Notes under the pieces: model-generated
Database searches by the model: none
Told to the model about the DNA's origin: nothing
What the model saw: the letters and a program-made list of their open reading frames with translations, nothing else
Shown here: in pieces, positions 15,434-22,233 of the stretch
How positions within the stretch are numbered: position 1 is the stretch's first letter
Layout: every line of letters begins with the position of its first letter
Made by a program: the position numbers and the translations under genes
Source of the DNA: Streptococcus respiraculi
GTDB lineage: Bacteria > Bacillota > Bacilli > Lactobacillales > Streptococcaceae
Length of the DNA: 26,370 bases
Reading direction: 5' to 3'
Assembly: GCF_003595525.1 (NCBI RefSeq)
Contig: NZ_CP022681.1
Location: 1 to 26,370, forward strand

Positions 15434-15622
15434 ATGTGGCAAAGAATCAAGCGAATTATGGATAAAAAAGGTATGACGATGTATGCCGTTAGTAAGAAAG
15501 CTGGTATCAATCAGAATGTATTGATTGATTTGAAAGCAGGACGGAGTAAACGCATTTATTATGACAACATGGAGAAAATCGCTGACGCACTAGATGTCAG
15601 TTTGGATGAATTTAGAAAATAA
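15434..15622 (+). CDS. Cro/CI-type HTH regulator
   Basis: A 62-residue protein: MWQRIKRIMDKKGMTMYAVS, then KKAGINQNVLIDLKAGRSKR and a last helix IADALDVSLDEFRK. This is a complete XRE domain with nothing attached. AAGGAGGAG fixes the start at 15434 rather than the in-frame 15407. It is the third short HTH gene in this early region, after 13105 and 14219. Confidence 0.8.
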   Translation: MWQRIKRIMDKKGMTMYAVSKKAGINQNVLIDLKAGRSKRIYYDNMEKIADALDVSLDEFRK

Positions 15623-15656
15623 AAAGCTACTATTTACATTGGAAAGAGAGTAAGAG

Positions 15657-15854
15657 ATGAAAAATATTGCAGAAAAGGTCATCAGGCTTGAGGCTGATGC
15701 GTATGAATTTGTTGCTGATTTTGCGAACAAATATGATTTGAAAATCAGCGAGTCGGCAAGTATGCTGTTTCGGTATTGTGCTACCAAAAATTTGGAGGTT
15801 ATACAAAGGCAAGTGGAAGTGGTTGAAACTATAACGGTTGCTACTGATAGTTAG
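15657..15854 (+). CDS. Hypothetical small phage protein
   Basis: A 65-residue protein, MKNIAEKVIRLEADAYEFVA at the start, mostly helical with a central FANKYDLKISESASMLFRYC segment and an acidic/Thr-rich end. It could be a small DNA-binding or regulatory protein but shows no decisive motif. Ribosome site GGAAAGAG lies somewhat far from the ATG. Spacing to the next gene is 13 bases. Confidence 0.6.
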   Translation: MKNIAEKVIRLEADAYEFVADFANKYDLKISESASMLFRYCATKNLEVIQRQVEVVETITVATDS

Positions 15855-15867
15855 AGGGGGAAGAAAA

Positions 15868-16002
15868 ATGAGTCAGCGATTGATTGAAAATTGGCAAAAG
15901 AAAAATCATCAGCTCAGTCAACTGGTGATCGATAGTTTAGAGGGGCTAGATGTTTGGGAGACAGCAGTAGCGCTTGGCAAAATTCGAAAAGGAGAAGTAT
16001 GA
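15868..16002 (+). CDS. 44-residue hypothetical protein
   Basis: ATG at 15868 behind AGAGGGGGAAG. It encodes MSQRLIENWQKKNHQLSQLV followed by a helix and KIRKGEV. Its TGA overlaps the next gene's ATG (ATGA), which argues for a real, coupled gene despite the small size. No family recognised. Confidence 0.55.
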   Translation: MSQRLIENWQKKNHQLSQLVIDSLEGLDVWETAVALGKIRKGEV

Positions 16003-16328
16003 CGATAACACGGGAAATGACTGCACTTGAGATAAAGGTTTTGAATACCATTCGTAATAGCGCTACTTATGACCTGCCGGTACAGGCAATTGAAATTAGG
16101 CAGAGACTGAATATTCCAAAGAGAACGTTAGAAGAAGTTGTGGAGAGTTTGCGTGTTAACTTTGGTCATCCGATTGTTGCGAAGAAAACGAAGCCCAACG
16201 GGTATTATCTGCCTAAAACAGAACAGGAAAGGCAGGACGGTCTGGCTCCTTATCGGCGTCAAATTTTGACAGAGCAGAAGAATCTCGCTGCGGTTATGTC
16301 AGTGGATTTAGCTGATTATTGGGGGTAG
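15999..16328 (+). CDS. Winged-helix-like phage protein
   Basis: A 109-residue protein. About residues 6-65 look like a winged helix: ALEIKVLNTIRNSA, IEIRQRLNIPKRTLEEVVES, and a wing with AKKTKPNGYYLPKT. The remainder is a basic helix. The in-frame start at 15954 lies inside the previous gene; AAAAGGAG before 15999 and the ATGA overlap decide the start. It probably binds DNA, perhaps as a regulator or excision factor; this is inference. Confidence 0.68.
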   Translation: MTITREMTALEIKVLNTIRNSATYDLPVQAIEIRQRLNIPKRTLEEVVESLRVNFGHPIVAKKTKPNGYYLPKTEQERQDGLAPYRRQILTEQKNLAAVMSVDLADYWG

Positions 16329-16351
16329 CAATATGGGTAAAAAAGTAAAAA

Positions 16352-16371
16352 AGCCTGACGGCAATCAGGCT
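16352..16371 (-). terminator. Minus-strand-oriented terminator within the early operon
   Basis: Perfect 7 bp arms AGCCTGA / TCAGGCT with a six-base loop. The run of As lies to its left, so only minus-strand transcripts get a stem followed by T-rich sequence. A 16-codon ORF (16334-16384) crosses it but I do not trust it as a gene. The 75 bases to the next gene hold nothing else. Confidence 0.5.
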
Positions 16372-16402
16372 CTAAACAAATAACTTGTAAGGACATAATA
16401 CC

Positions 16403-16687
16403 ATGAATGAACTTATGAATCAACTATTAGATCAGTTTGAAGCTGGATTGATGGAACGGTATTTGCGGGTCATGAAACGTATCGGGGATGAAAAAGACCA
16501 GTATCCGCTTGAGTTGACAAAGGCAAAATGTTCCAAAATGCTATTGGGAACAGAAGATACCACCACTTTTGATATGCGTTTCAATTCTCGTGCTGACTTT
16601 CCGAAAATTAAAGGGAAACGAGAGAAGTTCCCCAGAGACGCTGTTATTGAATGGTATCGCAAGAATTGGATGAATACAGGAGTATAA
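16403..16687 (+). CDS. Excisionase/DUF771-like phage protein
   Basis: A 94-residue protein. After a helical start (MNELMNQLLDQFEAGLMERY) it has a small compact domain ending in REKFPRDAVIEWYRKNWMNT, the sort of ending seen in short DNA-binding phage proteins such as excisionases or DUF771 members. Ribosome site TAAGGA lies before the ATG. Position before the replication genes fits. Family assignment is tentative. Confidence 0.6.
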   Translation: MNELMNQLLDQFEAGLMERYLRVMKRIGDEKDQYPLELTKAKCSKMLLGTEDTTTFDMRFNSRADFPKIKGKREKFPRDAVIEWYRKNWMNTGV

Positions 16688-16688
16688 G

Positions 16689-17477
16689 ATGAAAACATAT
16701 AGCAAATCAAATGAAATTTTTACGACAGATAATCATAGTATTTTTAGCAAAATTAGCAATCGAAAGATTACAGAAAACAGTAAATTAGAAGAAGAACTCC
16801 TTTCGGAAGGGCAACGCCAACCAATTTTAGTAAATAGCAAACTACAGGTAATTGATGGGCAACATAGATTATACTATCTCAAAAAACATCGAAAGCCAGT
16901 CCGCTACATCGTTGATCCAACTGCTGATTTTAGAACGGTTATATCAATGAACACGTCCGCAGTAAATTGGTCGTTGCGTGATTATGTAGAATCATATTCA
17001 TTGGAGGGAGACCCTGAATTTATCAAACTTGCAAAATTCTTAGAAACAAACGATTTACTTAGTGATAAGGTGATTATTACGGCTGGCGCAGGTCGCCGAG
17101 ACGGAACCGCTGCAAAAATTATCCAAAAATTGAAAGAAGGCAACTATGTATTTTCAAATGAGAAACAGTTGAAGAATTTTTGTAGATTCTATGAACAATT
17201 GCTTTCTGAAACGAAATTGCCGAATAAACCGTTTCTTCAGTCAATATTATGGACGCTTTATACGACATCTGTTTTTGATGAAACAAGAATGCTACTTCAA
17301 TTAAAAAAATCAGATTTAACAAATGAAAACATCGAGGGATATTCAAAGAAAAATCTTTTATTAACATTTTTGAAAATCTACAACGGTCGATGGAGTGATG
17401 ACCATCCGTCTGTTATCCAATATTTTATAAATCGTAAAGGAACATTAGTGATACCTAGTCTACCAAAACAAGATTAA
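16689..17477 (+). CDS. ParB/Srx-fold protein
   Basis: A 262-residue protein whose N-terminal third has the ParB-like nuclease signature: EGQRQPILVNSKLQVIDGQH followed by RLYYLKKHRKPVRYIVD. The remaining 170 residues are helical and not assigned. Such proteins in phage replication regions are usually labelled ParB N-terminal or DUF6551; ParB folds can bind or cut DNA or bind CTP. It starts one base after the previous stop codon, at ATG 16689, behind AGGAG. More AT-rich and Lys/Asn-rich than its neighbours, so possibly of separate origin. Function is not shown by the sequence. Confidence 0.75.
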   Translation: MKTYSKSNEIFTTDNHSIFSKISNRKITENSKLEEELLSEGQRQPILVNSKLQVIDGQHRLYYLKKHRKPVRYIVDPTADFRTVISMNTSAVNWSLRDYVESYSLEGDPEFIKLAKFLETNDLLSDKVIITAGAGRRDGTAAKIIQKLKEGNYVFSNEKQLKNFCRFYEQLLSETKLPNKPFLQSILWTLYTTSVFDETRMLLQLKKSDLTNENIEGYSKKNLLLTFLKIYNGRWSDDHPSVIQYFINRKGTLVIPSLPKQD

Positions 17478-17502
17478 CTAGGAATAAAAACAGGAGCATA
17501 AG

Positions 17503-17733
17503 ATGAAAGTTATCGAAAAACTAAAAAACTATTTTGGATTTGACAAGCTTGAAGAAGAGCAAACAGACATCGTTTTGACGGATGTTAAGCGGTGGAAGCA
17601 GATTGCGCAGGAAAAGCACGAGGAAGCTATCTTGTATCAAGAATTGTACAACGAAGTGATGCATGAGAATCACCGTTTGAGAAAGACACTTCAGGTATTT
17701 GAGGAGATAAGAAAGGCAGATGAGTATGCTTAG
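17503..17733 (+). CDS. Small coiled-coil phage protein
   Basis: A 76-residue acidic helical protein, MKVIEKLKNYFGFDKLEEEQ at the start, with a coiled coil over about 25-70 (KQIAQEKHEEAILYQELYNE). Ribosome site CAGGAG. Its last 14 bases overlap the next gene. No family recognised; such proteins are common just before replication genes in streptococcal phages. Confidence 0.68.
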   Translation: MKVIEKLKNYFGFDKLEEEQTDIVLTDVKRWKQIAQEKHEEAILYQELYNEVMHENHRLRKTLQVFEEIRKADEYA

Positions 17734-17965
17734 TGAGTTGTTAGGTGGAATTTGTGTCGTATCGCTGATTCTTGTGCTGTATATGTTTGAAGCCCTTAAA
17801 GATATGATACGTGAAGAAAAGGCTCGTAAAAAGTATCAGGAGTATTTGCGTATACAGCGTGAGAAAGAAGAGTACGCTTTGGCTGTTCTTACTGCTTATC
17901 AAACAGAGGAGCGAGAAAGAGTGCGTCAATCACTCAGAAGCTGGCAAGGGATTGATGTTGGATAG
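17720..17965 (+). CDS. Single-pass membrane protein with coiled-coil tail
   Basis: An 81-residue protein: one hydrophobic helix (about 5-24, ELLGGICVVSLILVLYMF) followed by a highly charged helix (RKKYQEYLRIQREKEEYALA) reaching nearly to the end. It overlaps the upstream gene by 14 bases. The nine-base gap to the replisome organiser puts it in the same operon. Function unknown; membrane anchoring of replication is one possibility but is speculation. Confidence 0.65.
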   Translation: MSMLSELLGGICVVSLILVLYMFEALKDMIREEKARKKYQEYLRIQREKEEYALAVLTAYQTEERERVRQSLRSWQGIDVG

Positions 17966-17973
17966 GAGGGTGT

Positions 17974-18846
17974 ATGGCTAGTGAAATCAAGTGGATTAAA
18001 ATTGTGACGGATATTTTTGATGATGAAAAAATTCTGCTGATAGAATCATTGCCAGAAGCGGATACTATTCTTGTCATTTGGTTCAAATTGCTTACGCTAG
18101 CTGGGAAGCAGAATTACAGCGGAGTGCTGTTAATGAATGACAGGGTACACTATACAGATGAAATGCTTGCAACCATTTTCAGGCGTCCGTTTAACACGGT
18201 AAAATTGGCTTTGTCTACGTTTGAGCAGTTTGGAATGATTGAGATTATCAATAATGCGATTACCATTCCAAATTGGGAGAAACATCAAAATATTGATGGG
18301 ATGGATAAGGTTAGAGAAAGCACTCGTAAGAGGGTGGCACTGCATAGAGAACGCCAAAAAATGCTGGCAAATGGTAACGTTACATGTAACGTTACAGTAA
18401 CGCATGGTAACGCACTAGATAAAGATAAAGAGAAAGATAAAGAAGAAGATATAAATAATAAATGTCCTTTTCAGGACATCATTGCTTATCTTAATTCTGC
18501 TGTCAATAAAAACTATCGTGCCAACAGCAACAATACCAAAAAACTGATACAGGCTCGTTGGAAGGAAGGCTATACTTTAGATGATTTCAAAAAAGTCATT
18601 GATAATAAGGTTGCTGACTGGAAGGGGACGGAGTGGGAGAAATATTTGCAACCCTCCACGCTTTTCCGTGAGAGTAACTTTGACAAGTATCTAAATCAAA
18701 CCATAAGCCCGTCCACTAAAAGTCCAAAAACGAATGTGCCAGAATGGAGCAACAATCCAATCAAGACAGAGCAGACCGTGGAGGGGCAGGCGAAGATGAG
18801 GGCGCTATTTGATGAATTAGCGAAGATGGAGAAAGGAGATACCTAG
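17974..18846 (+). CDS. Phage replisome organiser (replication initiator)
   Basis: A 290-residue initiator that would bind the phage origin and load the replisome. About residues 1-125 match the phage replisome organiser N-terminal domain: MASEIKWIKIVTDIFDDEKI, later RRPFNTVKLALSTFEQFGMI and IPNWEKHQNIDGMDKVRES. About 160-245 match the conserved phage C-terminal domain: IIAYLNSAVNKNYRAN, then ARWKEGYTLDDFKKVIDNKV and FRESNFDKYLNQ. The linker (about 130-160) is coded by the repeat and AT-rich stretch at 18374-18464, a candidate origin. AGGAGG precedes the ATG. No helicase or primase gene was found in this window, so host enzymes or genes outside are needed. Confidence 0.87.
   Translation: MASEIKWIKIVTDIFDDEKILLIESLPEADTILVIWFKLLTLAGKQNYSGVLLMNDRVHYTDEMLATIFRRPFNTVKLALSTFEQFGMIEIINNAITIPNWEKHQNIDGMDKVRESTRKRVALHRERQKMLANGNVTCNVTVTHGNALDKDKEKDKEEDINNKCPFQDIIAYLNSAVNKNYRANSNNTKKLIQARWKEGYTLDDFKKVIDNKVADWKGTEWEKYLQPSTLFRESNFDKYLNQTISPSTKSPKTNVPEWSNNPIKTEQTVEGQAKMRALFDELAKMEKGDT
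18374..18464 (+). other. Candidate phage replication origin inside the initiator gene
   Basis: Four direct GTAACG hexamers at 18374, 18386, 18397 and 18407 (spacing 12, 11 and 10), the first two extended to the palindrome GTAACGTTAC. They are followed by a purine-rich, very AT-rich stretch (18417-18464, ending near ATAAATAATAAATG) suitable for strand opening. Iterons plus an AT-rich unwinding region inside the initiator gene is a known origin layout in lactococcal and streptococcal phages; function here is inferred. Confidence 0.62.
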
Positions 18847-19056
18847 GTGTTTATTTTAAAACATGGCCTGAAGCAGGATAAGCCTTATCTGCGTAATGCA
18901 GAGTTTAAGTGTACTGGTATTGATTTGTCTTATTGCGAAGAACCTCGAAAAGCCATGAAGTTCGCTTCTAGGTCCGTAGCGATTTTAGTATCAAGAGCTT
19001 TGATTGCTTACGGCAATTTTTACCCGATAGAGGAGGAAGGTCTTGAACGGACTTGA
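18847..19056 (+). CDS. Hypothetical phage protein, GTG start
   Basis: A 69-residue protein, MFILKHGLKQDKPYLRNAEF at the start, with two Cys and a helix ASRSVAILVSRALIAY in the second half. The GTG follows the initiator stop codon directly, and GAAAGGAG just upstream supports it. It overlaps the next gene by 14 bases. No family recognised. Confidence 0.65.
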   Translation: MFILKHGLKQDKPYLRNAEFKCTGIDLSYCEEPRKAMKFASRSVAILVSRALIAYGNFYPIEEEGLERT

Positions 19057-19222
19057 TAGATTGTTTGCCATGCAGTCATGGTCATGGGCTAATGATTGTC
19101 ATTTGAAAATGTCGGAGAAGGTCAGGTTGATGTCTTTATCTGATCAGGAATTTAAAGATGAGCTGGAGAGAATGGCTCGAGAAATAAAAGAAAGTAGGTA
19201 TATGAATGGACACGTTAATTGA
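19043..19222 (+). CDS. 59-residue hypothetical protein, TTG start
   Basis: TTG at 19043 behind AGGAGGAAGG. The protein starts MNGLDRLFAMQSWSWANDCH and continues with a charged helix (DQEFKDELERMAREIKESRY). The overlap with the preceding gene, the strong ribosome site and overlap with the following one all suit a compact operon. No family recognised. Confidence 0.5.
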   Translation: MNGLDRLFAMQSWSWANDCHLKMSEKVRLMSLSDQEFKDELERMAREIKESRYMNGHVN

Positions 19223-19316
19223 ATTTGCAAAAGAAGTCGGAATGGCTTTGATTTGGATTATACTTGGCTATTTAGTCGGTAAAGACAGTGTGAGAAAGGA
19301 CAGGGAAGATGATTAA
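19206..19316 (+). CDS. 36-residue membrane micro-protein
   Basis: ATG at 19206 behind [26 protein letters not shown] continues into [15 protein letters not shown]: a single membrane helix with a charged tail. It overlaps the SSB gene start by eight bases and the upstream gene by 17. Function unknown. Confidence 0.52.
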   Translation: MDTLIEFAKEVGMALIWIILGYLVGKDSVRKDREDD

Positions 19317-19731
19317 CAATGTTGTATTAGTGGGTCGGATGACGAGAGATGCGGAGTTGAGCTACACTCAGTCCAATCAAGCGGTAGCGACATTTACGCT
19401 TGCGGTGAATCGTAATTTCAAGAATCAGAATGGTGAGCGAGAGGCGGATTTTGTCAATTGCGTGATGTGGCGACAACAGGCTGAGAATTTGGCCAATTGG
19501 ACTAAGAAGGGTGCTTTAATTGGTATTGCTGGTCGGATTCAGACACGGAACTATGAAAATCAGCAGGGACGACGTGTCTATGTGACAGAAGTGATTGCGG
19601 ATAGTTTCCAGTTGCTAGAAAGCAAGTCGAAAGAAAATAAGGCAGCAAATCAGGCTTCGATGGAACAACATGCACCACACTTTGGACCAGCTAGTCCAGT
19701 AGATGTGTCAGAAGATGATTTTCCGTTTTAG
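19309..19731 (+). CDS. ssb: Single-stranded DNA-binding protein
   Basis: A 140-residue SSB that coats single-stranded DNA in replication and recombination. Residues 1-105 form the OB fold: [72 protein letters not shown]. The linker is short and the conserved acidic tip DDFPF ends the protein. Length is slightly below the host SSB. Ribosome site CAGGGAAG. Part of the early operon between the initiator and DUF3310. Confidence 0.95.
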   Translation: MINNVVLVGRMTRDAELSYTQSNQAVATFTLAVNRNFKNQNGEREADFVNCVMWRQQAENLANWTKKGALIGIAGRIQTRNYENQQGRRVYVTEVIADSFQLLESKSKENKAANQASMEQHAPHFGPASPVDVSEDDFPF

Positions 19732-19740
19732 GAGGTAGAG

Positions 19741-20073
19741 ATGTCAAAAGGAATTTTCACAGGGATAAAAATTACAAGTTCATCAGATCTTACGGATGCG
19801 ACGATTGATGTCAGTGGTGTGAGGGCTTTAGAAAAAACATTGGGGTATATTCGTTATTTGGAGGATGAAAACAAGAAGTTACAAGAGAAAAATGATTTTC
19901 TTGAAGATGAGAGACGTCGTTGTTACCTTGACATGAAAAAGGATGAGGAGACGATTGAACGCTTGAAGCGTAGTAATCTTTACCTGACGCAACTGATCAT
20001 TGATGTACATCAAGGGTCTGATCGGTTAAAACTGGACAGACGGAAGCAGAGAAGGAAGTGGAGAATGGGATGA
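19741..20073 (+). CDS. Coiled-coil phage protein
   Basis: A 110-residue protein with a short beta-rich head (MSKGIFTGIKITSSSDLTDA) and a long charged coiled coil (about 35-85: YLEDENKKLQEKNDFLEDER). The end is strongly basic (LDRRKQRRKWRMG). Ribosome site GGAGGTAGAG. Its TGA overlaps the next ATG (ATGA at 20070). No function can be named. Confidence 0.65.
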   Translation: MSKGIFTGIKITSSSDLTDATIDVSGVRALEKTLGYIRYLEDENKKLQEKNDFLEDERRRCYLDMKKDEETIERLKRSNLYLTQLIIDVHQGSDRLKLDRRKQRRKWRMG

Positions 20074-20306
20074 AACAATTTGATAATATAACAAAACCCC
20101 AACACTACCACGGGAAATACGGGCTTGAAGCCATGAGTGTTGTCGATAATTTCATCGGTGATTTAGCTGGGAAAGCAGCCTATTGCTGGGGTAATGTCAT
20201 CAAGTATTTATTACGGTTTCAGATGAAAAATGGGATTGAGGATTTGAAAAAGGCACGTCAGCATTTAGATTGGTTGATTAAAGAATTGGAGAAAGTAGAT
20301 GAATAA
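20070..20306 (+). CDS. DUF3310 family protein
   Basis: A 78-residue protein with the DUF3310 pattern: DNITKPQHYHGKYGLEAMSV at the start, AYCWGNVIKYLLRFQMKNG in the middle and DLKKARQHLDWLIKELE at the end. The family is common in phage replication regions and is thought to act in nucleotide metabolism, but this is not proven. An in-frame GTG at 20058 is possible; ATGA overlap and GGAG spacing favour 20070. Confidence 0.85.
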   Translation: MKQFDNITKPQHYHGKYGLEAMSVVDNFIGDLAGKAAYCWGNVIKYLLRFQMKNGIEDLKKARQHLDWLIKELEKVDE

Positions 20307-20815
20307 ACAAGAAGCGATTGAGAAACTTGAAGGAATAAGTTGGGAATATGAAGACCGACATTTTAAAATAACAGACGCAGTAGAATTAGATGACGCAATC
20401 GACATCATTAATCAAATCGACGACTGCCCGAAAGTCAAAATCCCGCGTTTTGTGGCGGATTGGTATGAGAGGAACAAGGGGGATTTAGAATATAATCTTT
20501 ATCTTTACCAAATTTCCATTTACGAGGAAAAAGTTAAAGAAGATAATTTCTTTTACTGGACGCAAACATCAGAAAATCCTGTTCATACACTTATTAACAT
20601 GCACCAATTTGGCTATGAGGTTGAGCAGGAGAAGAAATACAAGGTTAAGATTGCGAATAACGGAAGTCAGCCATTGACGTTTAAAAAAATTAGGGCAAAA
20701 AATCTTCTTTGTTGATGAAAAATGCGATGAGTCTTTCACTAAACAAGAATTAGAGCAAGCTGGATTTGGATGGGTGTTCGATTGCGCTGGTGTGGAAGTA
20801 GTGGAGGTGGAGTGA
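20299..20815 (+). CDS. DUF1642 family protein, frameshifted
   Basis: The open frame stops at 20715, but the conserved DUF1642 ending continues in the next frame (KQELEQAGFGWVFDCAGVEV, to 20815). The shift is at the A7 run at 20683-20689; with one A fewer the gene reads through as 171 residues (KKLGQKIFFVDEKC). N-terminal hallmarks: MNKQEAIEKLEGISWEYEDR, then IPRFVADWYERNKGDLEYNL and INMHQFGYEVEQEKKY. Family function is unknown; it is typical of streptococcal phages. The restored stop (TGA) overlaps the next ATG as TGATG, which supports the single-gene view. Confidence 0.82.
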
Positions 20816-21006
20816 TGAAAATATTATTCAACGGCAAATTCTCCTATATTCTCACATTTGCGTTCCATTGGCTTATTTTATCGTTCGTTTGGACCGAGTT
20901 AGAGAACTCTTTTTATAGTCATACTGTACCAAGTCCGGAGGATTCTATTATTCAAATTCTTGCAGTTAGTTATATTACTTATATCTTAGGAAAGGACAAC
21001 TCATGA
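20815..21006 (+). CDS. Small membrane protein
   Basis: A 63-residue protein starting MKILFNGKFSYILTFAFHWL with one clear membrane helix (about 9-27) and a second hydrophobic stretch near the end (about 45-58, IIQILAVSYITYIL). The ATG at 20815 overlaps the restored DUF1642 stop and has GGAGGTGGAG upstream; the longer in-frame start at 20770 is inside DUF1642. Function unknown. Confidence 0.62.
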   Translation: MKILFNGKFSYILTFAFHWLILSFVWTELENSFYSHTVPSPEDSIIQILAVSYITYILGKDNS

Positions 21007-21155
21007 GATATTTAGACGACAGATGTGATTTTTGTTATGAGAGGCTAGAAGATTGCACTTGTGATGAAGATGATTGGCTTGTAGATTTGTATCCCTGCGG
21101 GTGCTGTACGTGTTGCGGGTGTTCTTGTTGGATGGATGAGGAGGAAGACGAATGA
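21003..21155 (+). CDS. Cysteine-rich micro-protein
   Basis: ATG at 21003 overlaps the previous stop (ATGA). The 50-residue product has 11 cysteines, seven of them in the core YPCGCCTCCGCSCW, plus many Asp/Glu residues (LEDCTCDEDDWLVD; DEEEDE at the end). This suggests metal binding, zinc-finger or metallothionein-like. It is missed by length-limited gene calling. Its TGA overlaps the next gene's ATG, and the neighbours are coupled in the same way, so it is probably expressed. I recognise no family. Confidence 0.6.
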   Translation: MRYLDDRCDFCYERLEDCTCDEDDWLVDLYPCGCCTCCGCSCWMDEEEDE

Positions 21156-21350
21156 CTAACAAATTCAGAGAAGGTCTAGTAAAAGGCTATGTATTAGGCT
21201 GTTTCATAGGCCTAATGATCAGTGTAGCTTTTTTTAGCGCATAGCGTCGCTAAGTTACAAGACCAGATTGATAGTCTGTACCAACGCAATGAAGTACTTA
21301 CGCAGCAATTGCAAGAAATGAATAAGTATGTACGGTATCCAGGAGGGTGA
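21152..21350 (+). CDS. Membrane-anchored coiled-coil protein, frameshifted
   Basis: The frame from ATG 21152 (MTNKFREGLVKGYVLGCFIG) stops at 21244 after a membrane helix. In the next frame a coiled coil without any start codon runs to 21350 (KLQDQIDSLYQRNEVLTQQL). Removing one T from the T7 run at 21229-21235 joins them as one 65-residue protein (ISVAFLAHSVAKLQDQ). The architecture, one membrane segment plus coiled coil, is like other small proteins of this operon. The stop precedes the next gene by two bases. Confidence 0.58.
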
Positions 21351-21352
21351 AG

Positions 21353-21622
21353 ATGACAACAGCTGAGAAAATCGAGTACATTCTAAAAGTCAACTACTGG
21401 ACGCAACAGCAACTCGCAGATAAAATTGGTGTAAAACAGACTACTATTTCTGCTTGGAAGCTTGGGCGAGTTGTCAGAAATAGCTATATTCCTCAAATTG
21501 AACTACTCTACAATCAGGCAATTCAATTGGAACGGGCGAGGTTGAAACCGAAAAATAGAGTCTTGTCTGAACGTGGGAAGCTGGTGCTGAAGTTCCCGTG
21601 GTATAGCTATCAGCAAAAATAA
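21353..21622 (+). CDS. HTH DNA-binding protein
   Basis: An 89-residue protein: XRE-like helix-turn-helix at about 3-40 (MTTAEKIEYILKVNYWTQQQ, then LADKIGVKQTTISAWKLGR), followed by a longer helix and a basic tail. AGGAGGG at 21341-21347 fixes ATG 21353 rather than the in-frame GTG at 21347. It lies just before the late regulator ArpU, separated by a reverse-oriented terminator. Confidence 0.78.
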   Translation: MTTAEKIEYILKVNYWTQQQLADKIGVKQTTISAWKLGRVVRNSYIPQIELLYNQAIQLERARLKPKNRVLSERGKLVLKFPWYSYQQK

Positions 21623-21644
21623 AAAAAGCCAGCCTGCGCTGACT
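21621..21644 (-). terminator. Minus-strand-oriented terminator before ArpU
   Basis: On the minus strand AGTCAG-CGCAGG-CTGGCT (one U-G wobble) is followed by seven Ts. On the plus strand the wobble becomes an A-C mismatch and the T-run is missing, so it works only for leftward RNA. Confidence 0.5.
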
Positions 21645-21669
21645 CCTTGTGAATAATAACCATACTAAT

Positions 21670-21678
21670 ATTATATCA
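21670..21678 (-). promoter_or_regulatory. Extended -10-like element facing left
   Basis: Minus strand TGATATAAT, the same as the element before the antisense gene at 15246. It lies inside an imperfect inverted repeat (TTGTGA ... TCACAA, 21647-21681). A leftward RNA would run into the terminator at 21621-21644 after only about 40 bases. It may equally be an operator in front of ArpU. Confidence 0.35.
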
Positions 21679-21695
21679 CAAAGGAGAGAGCGAGA

Positions 21696-22133
21696 GTGAC
21701 TTTTTTTCCAGAGATTAACGAAAAACAGACAATCAGAAATGCTAAGAGAAAACTGAAAGAATATCCACGTTGGCGCAGAATTGCAGGCGATATTGACGGT
21801 CAGAAAGTCACAGCGACTTACTCCTTTGAGCCGAGACAGTCGCATGGAAGTCCGAGCAGACCAGTTGAGAGATTGGTAATAAGTAAGGTAGATGCACTAG
21901 CAGAGCTTGAAGCTATCGAGTATGCAGTGGGTCATCTGCTTGATCCGTATCAGCGTAAAATACTTTATGATTTGTATTTGACCAACTATCCAAAATCTAA
22001 TGCGGAATTAGAGAATGAATTAGGATATGAGAAAACTCGTTATCATGAGATTGTGTCTAATGCTTTACTAGCTTTTGCGGAACTTTACAGAAGTGGTTGC
22101 TTGGTTGCTCTGAGCGGAATAATAGCGGAATAA
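21696..22133 (+). CDS. ArpU-family late transcription regulator
   Basis: A 145-residue protein of the ArpU phage family, which activates late (packaging, structure, lysis) genes. Seen: N-terminal NEKQTIRNAKRKLKEYPRWR, the middle ERLVISKVDALAELEAIEYA, and a sigma-factor-like C-terminal helix-turn-helix (DPYQRKILYDLYLTNYPKSN, ELENELGYEKTRYHEIVSNA). The start is GTG, set by AAAGGAGAG at 21680-21688. Downstream lie the GCGGAATAATA repeats and an extended -10, a possible target. Confidence 0.85.
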   Translation: MTFFPEINEKQTIRNAKRKLKEYPRWRRIAGDIDGQKVTATYSFEPRQSHGSPSRPVERLVISKVDALAELEAIEYAVGHLLDPYQRKILYDLYLTNYPKSNAELENELGYEKTRYHEIVSNALLAFAELYRSGCLVALSGIIAE

Positions 22134-22137
22134 TAGC
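22111..22137 (+). repeat. Short direct repeat at the ArpU gene end
   Basis: AGCGGAATAAT occurs twice in tandem and a third copy begins (AGCGGA). It overlaps the ArpU stop codon. It could be the ArpU site upstream of the next promoter. Confidence 0.6.
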
Positions 22138-22158
22138 GGAGTTTCTAACCGTTTTTAA

Positions 22159-22167
22159 TGATAAAAT
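22159..22167 (+). promoter_or_regulatory. Possible late promoter (extended -10)
   Basis: TGATAAAAT fits TG-N-TATAAT with one mismatch; there is no consensus -35, as expected for an activator-dependent promoter. It lies just after the GCGGAATAATA repeats. Confidence 0.4.
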
Positions 22168-22180
22168 AGTATCATGAATG

Positions 22181-22209
22181 AAAAGGCAAGAGACTTTCTC
22201 TTGTCTTTT
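22181..22209 (+). terminator. Rho-independent terminator
   Basis: Arms AAAAGGCAAGAGA / TCTCTTGTCTTTT (22181-22193 with 22197-22209; one wobble) around a three-base loop, with T-run in the right arm. It separates the early region from the recombinase gene. Confidence 0.65.
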
Positions 22210-22233
22210 ACTGTATATAAAGGAGGTGCAATC

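Noticed and set aside
16334..16384. A 16-codon ORF after the winged-helix gene
   Set aside because: It runs through a terminator hairpin and has no independent support beyond an ATG.
21474..21845. A 123-codon minus-strand ORF across the ArpU upstream region
   Set aside because: It overlaps two well-supported plus-strand genes and crosses a terminator; no start signal.
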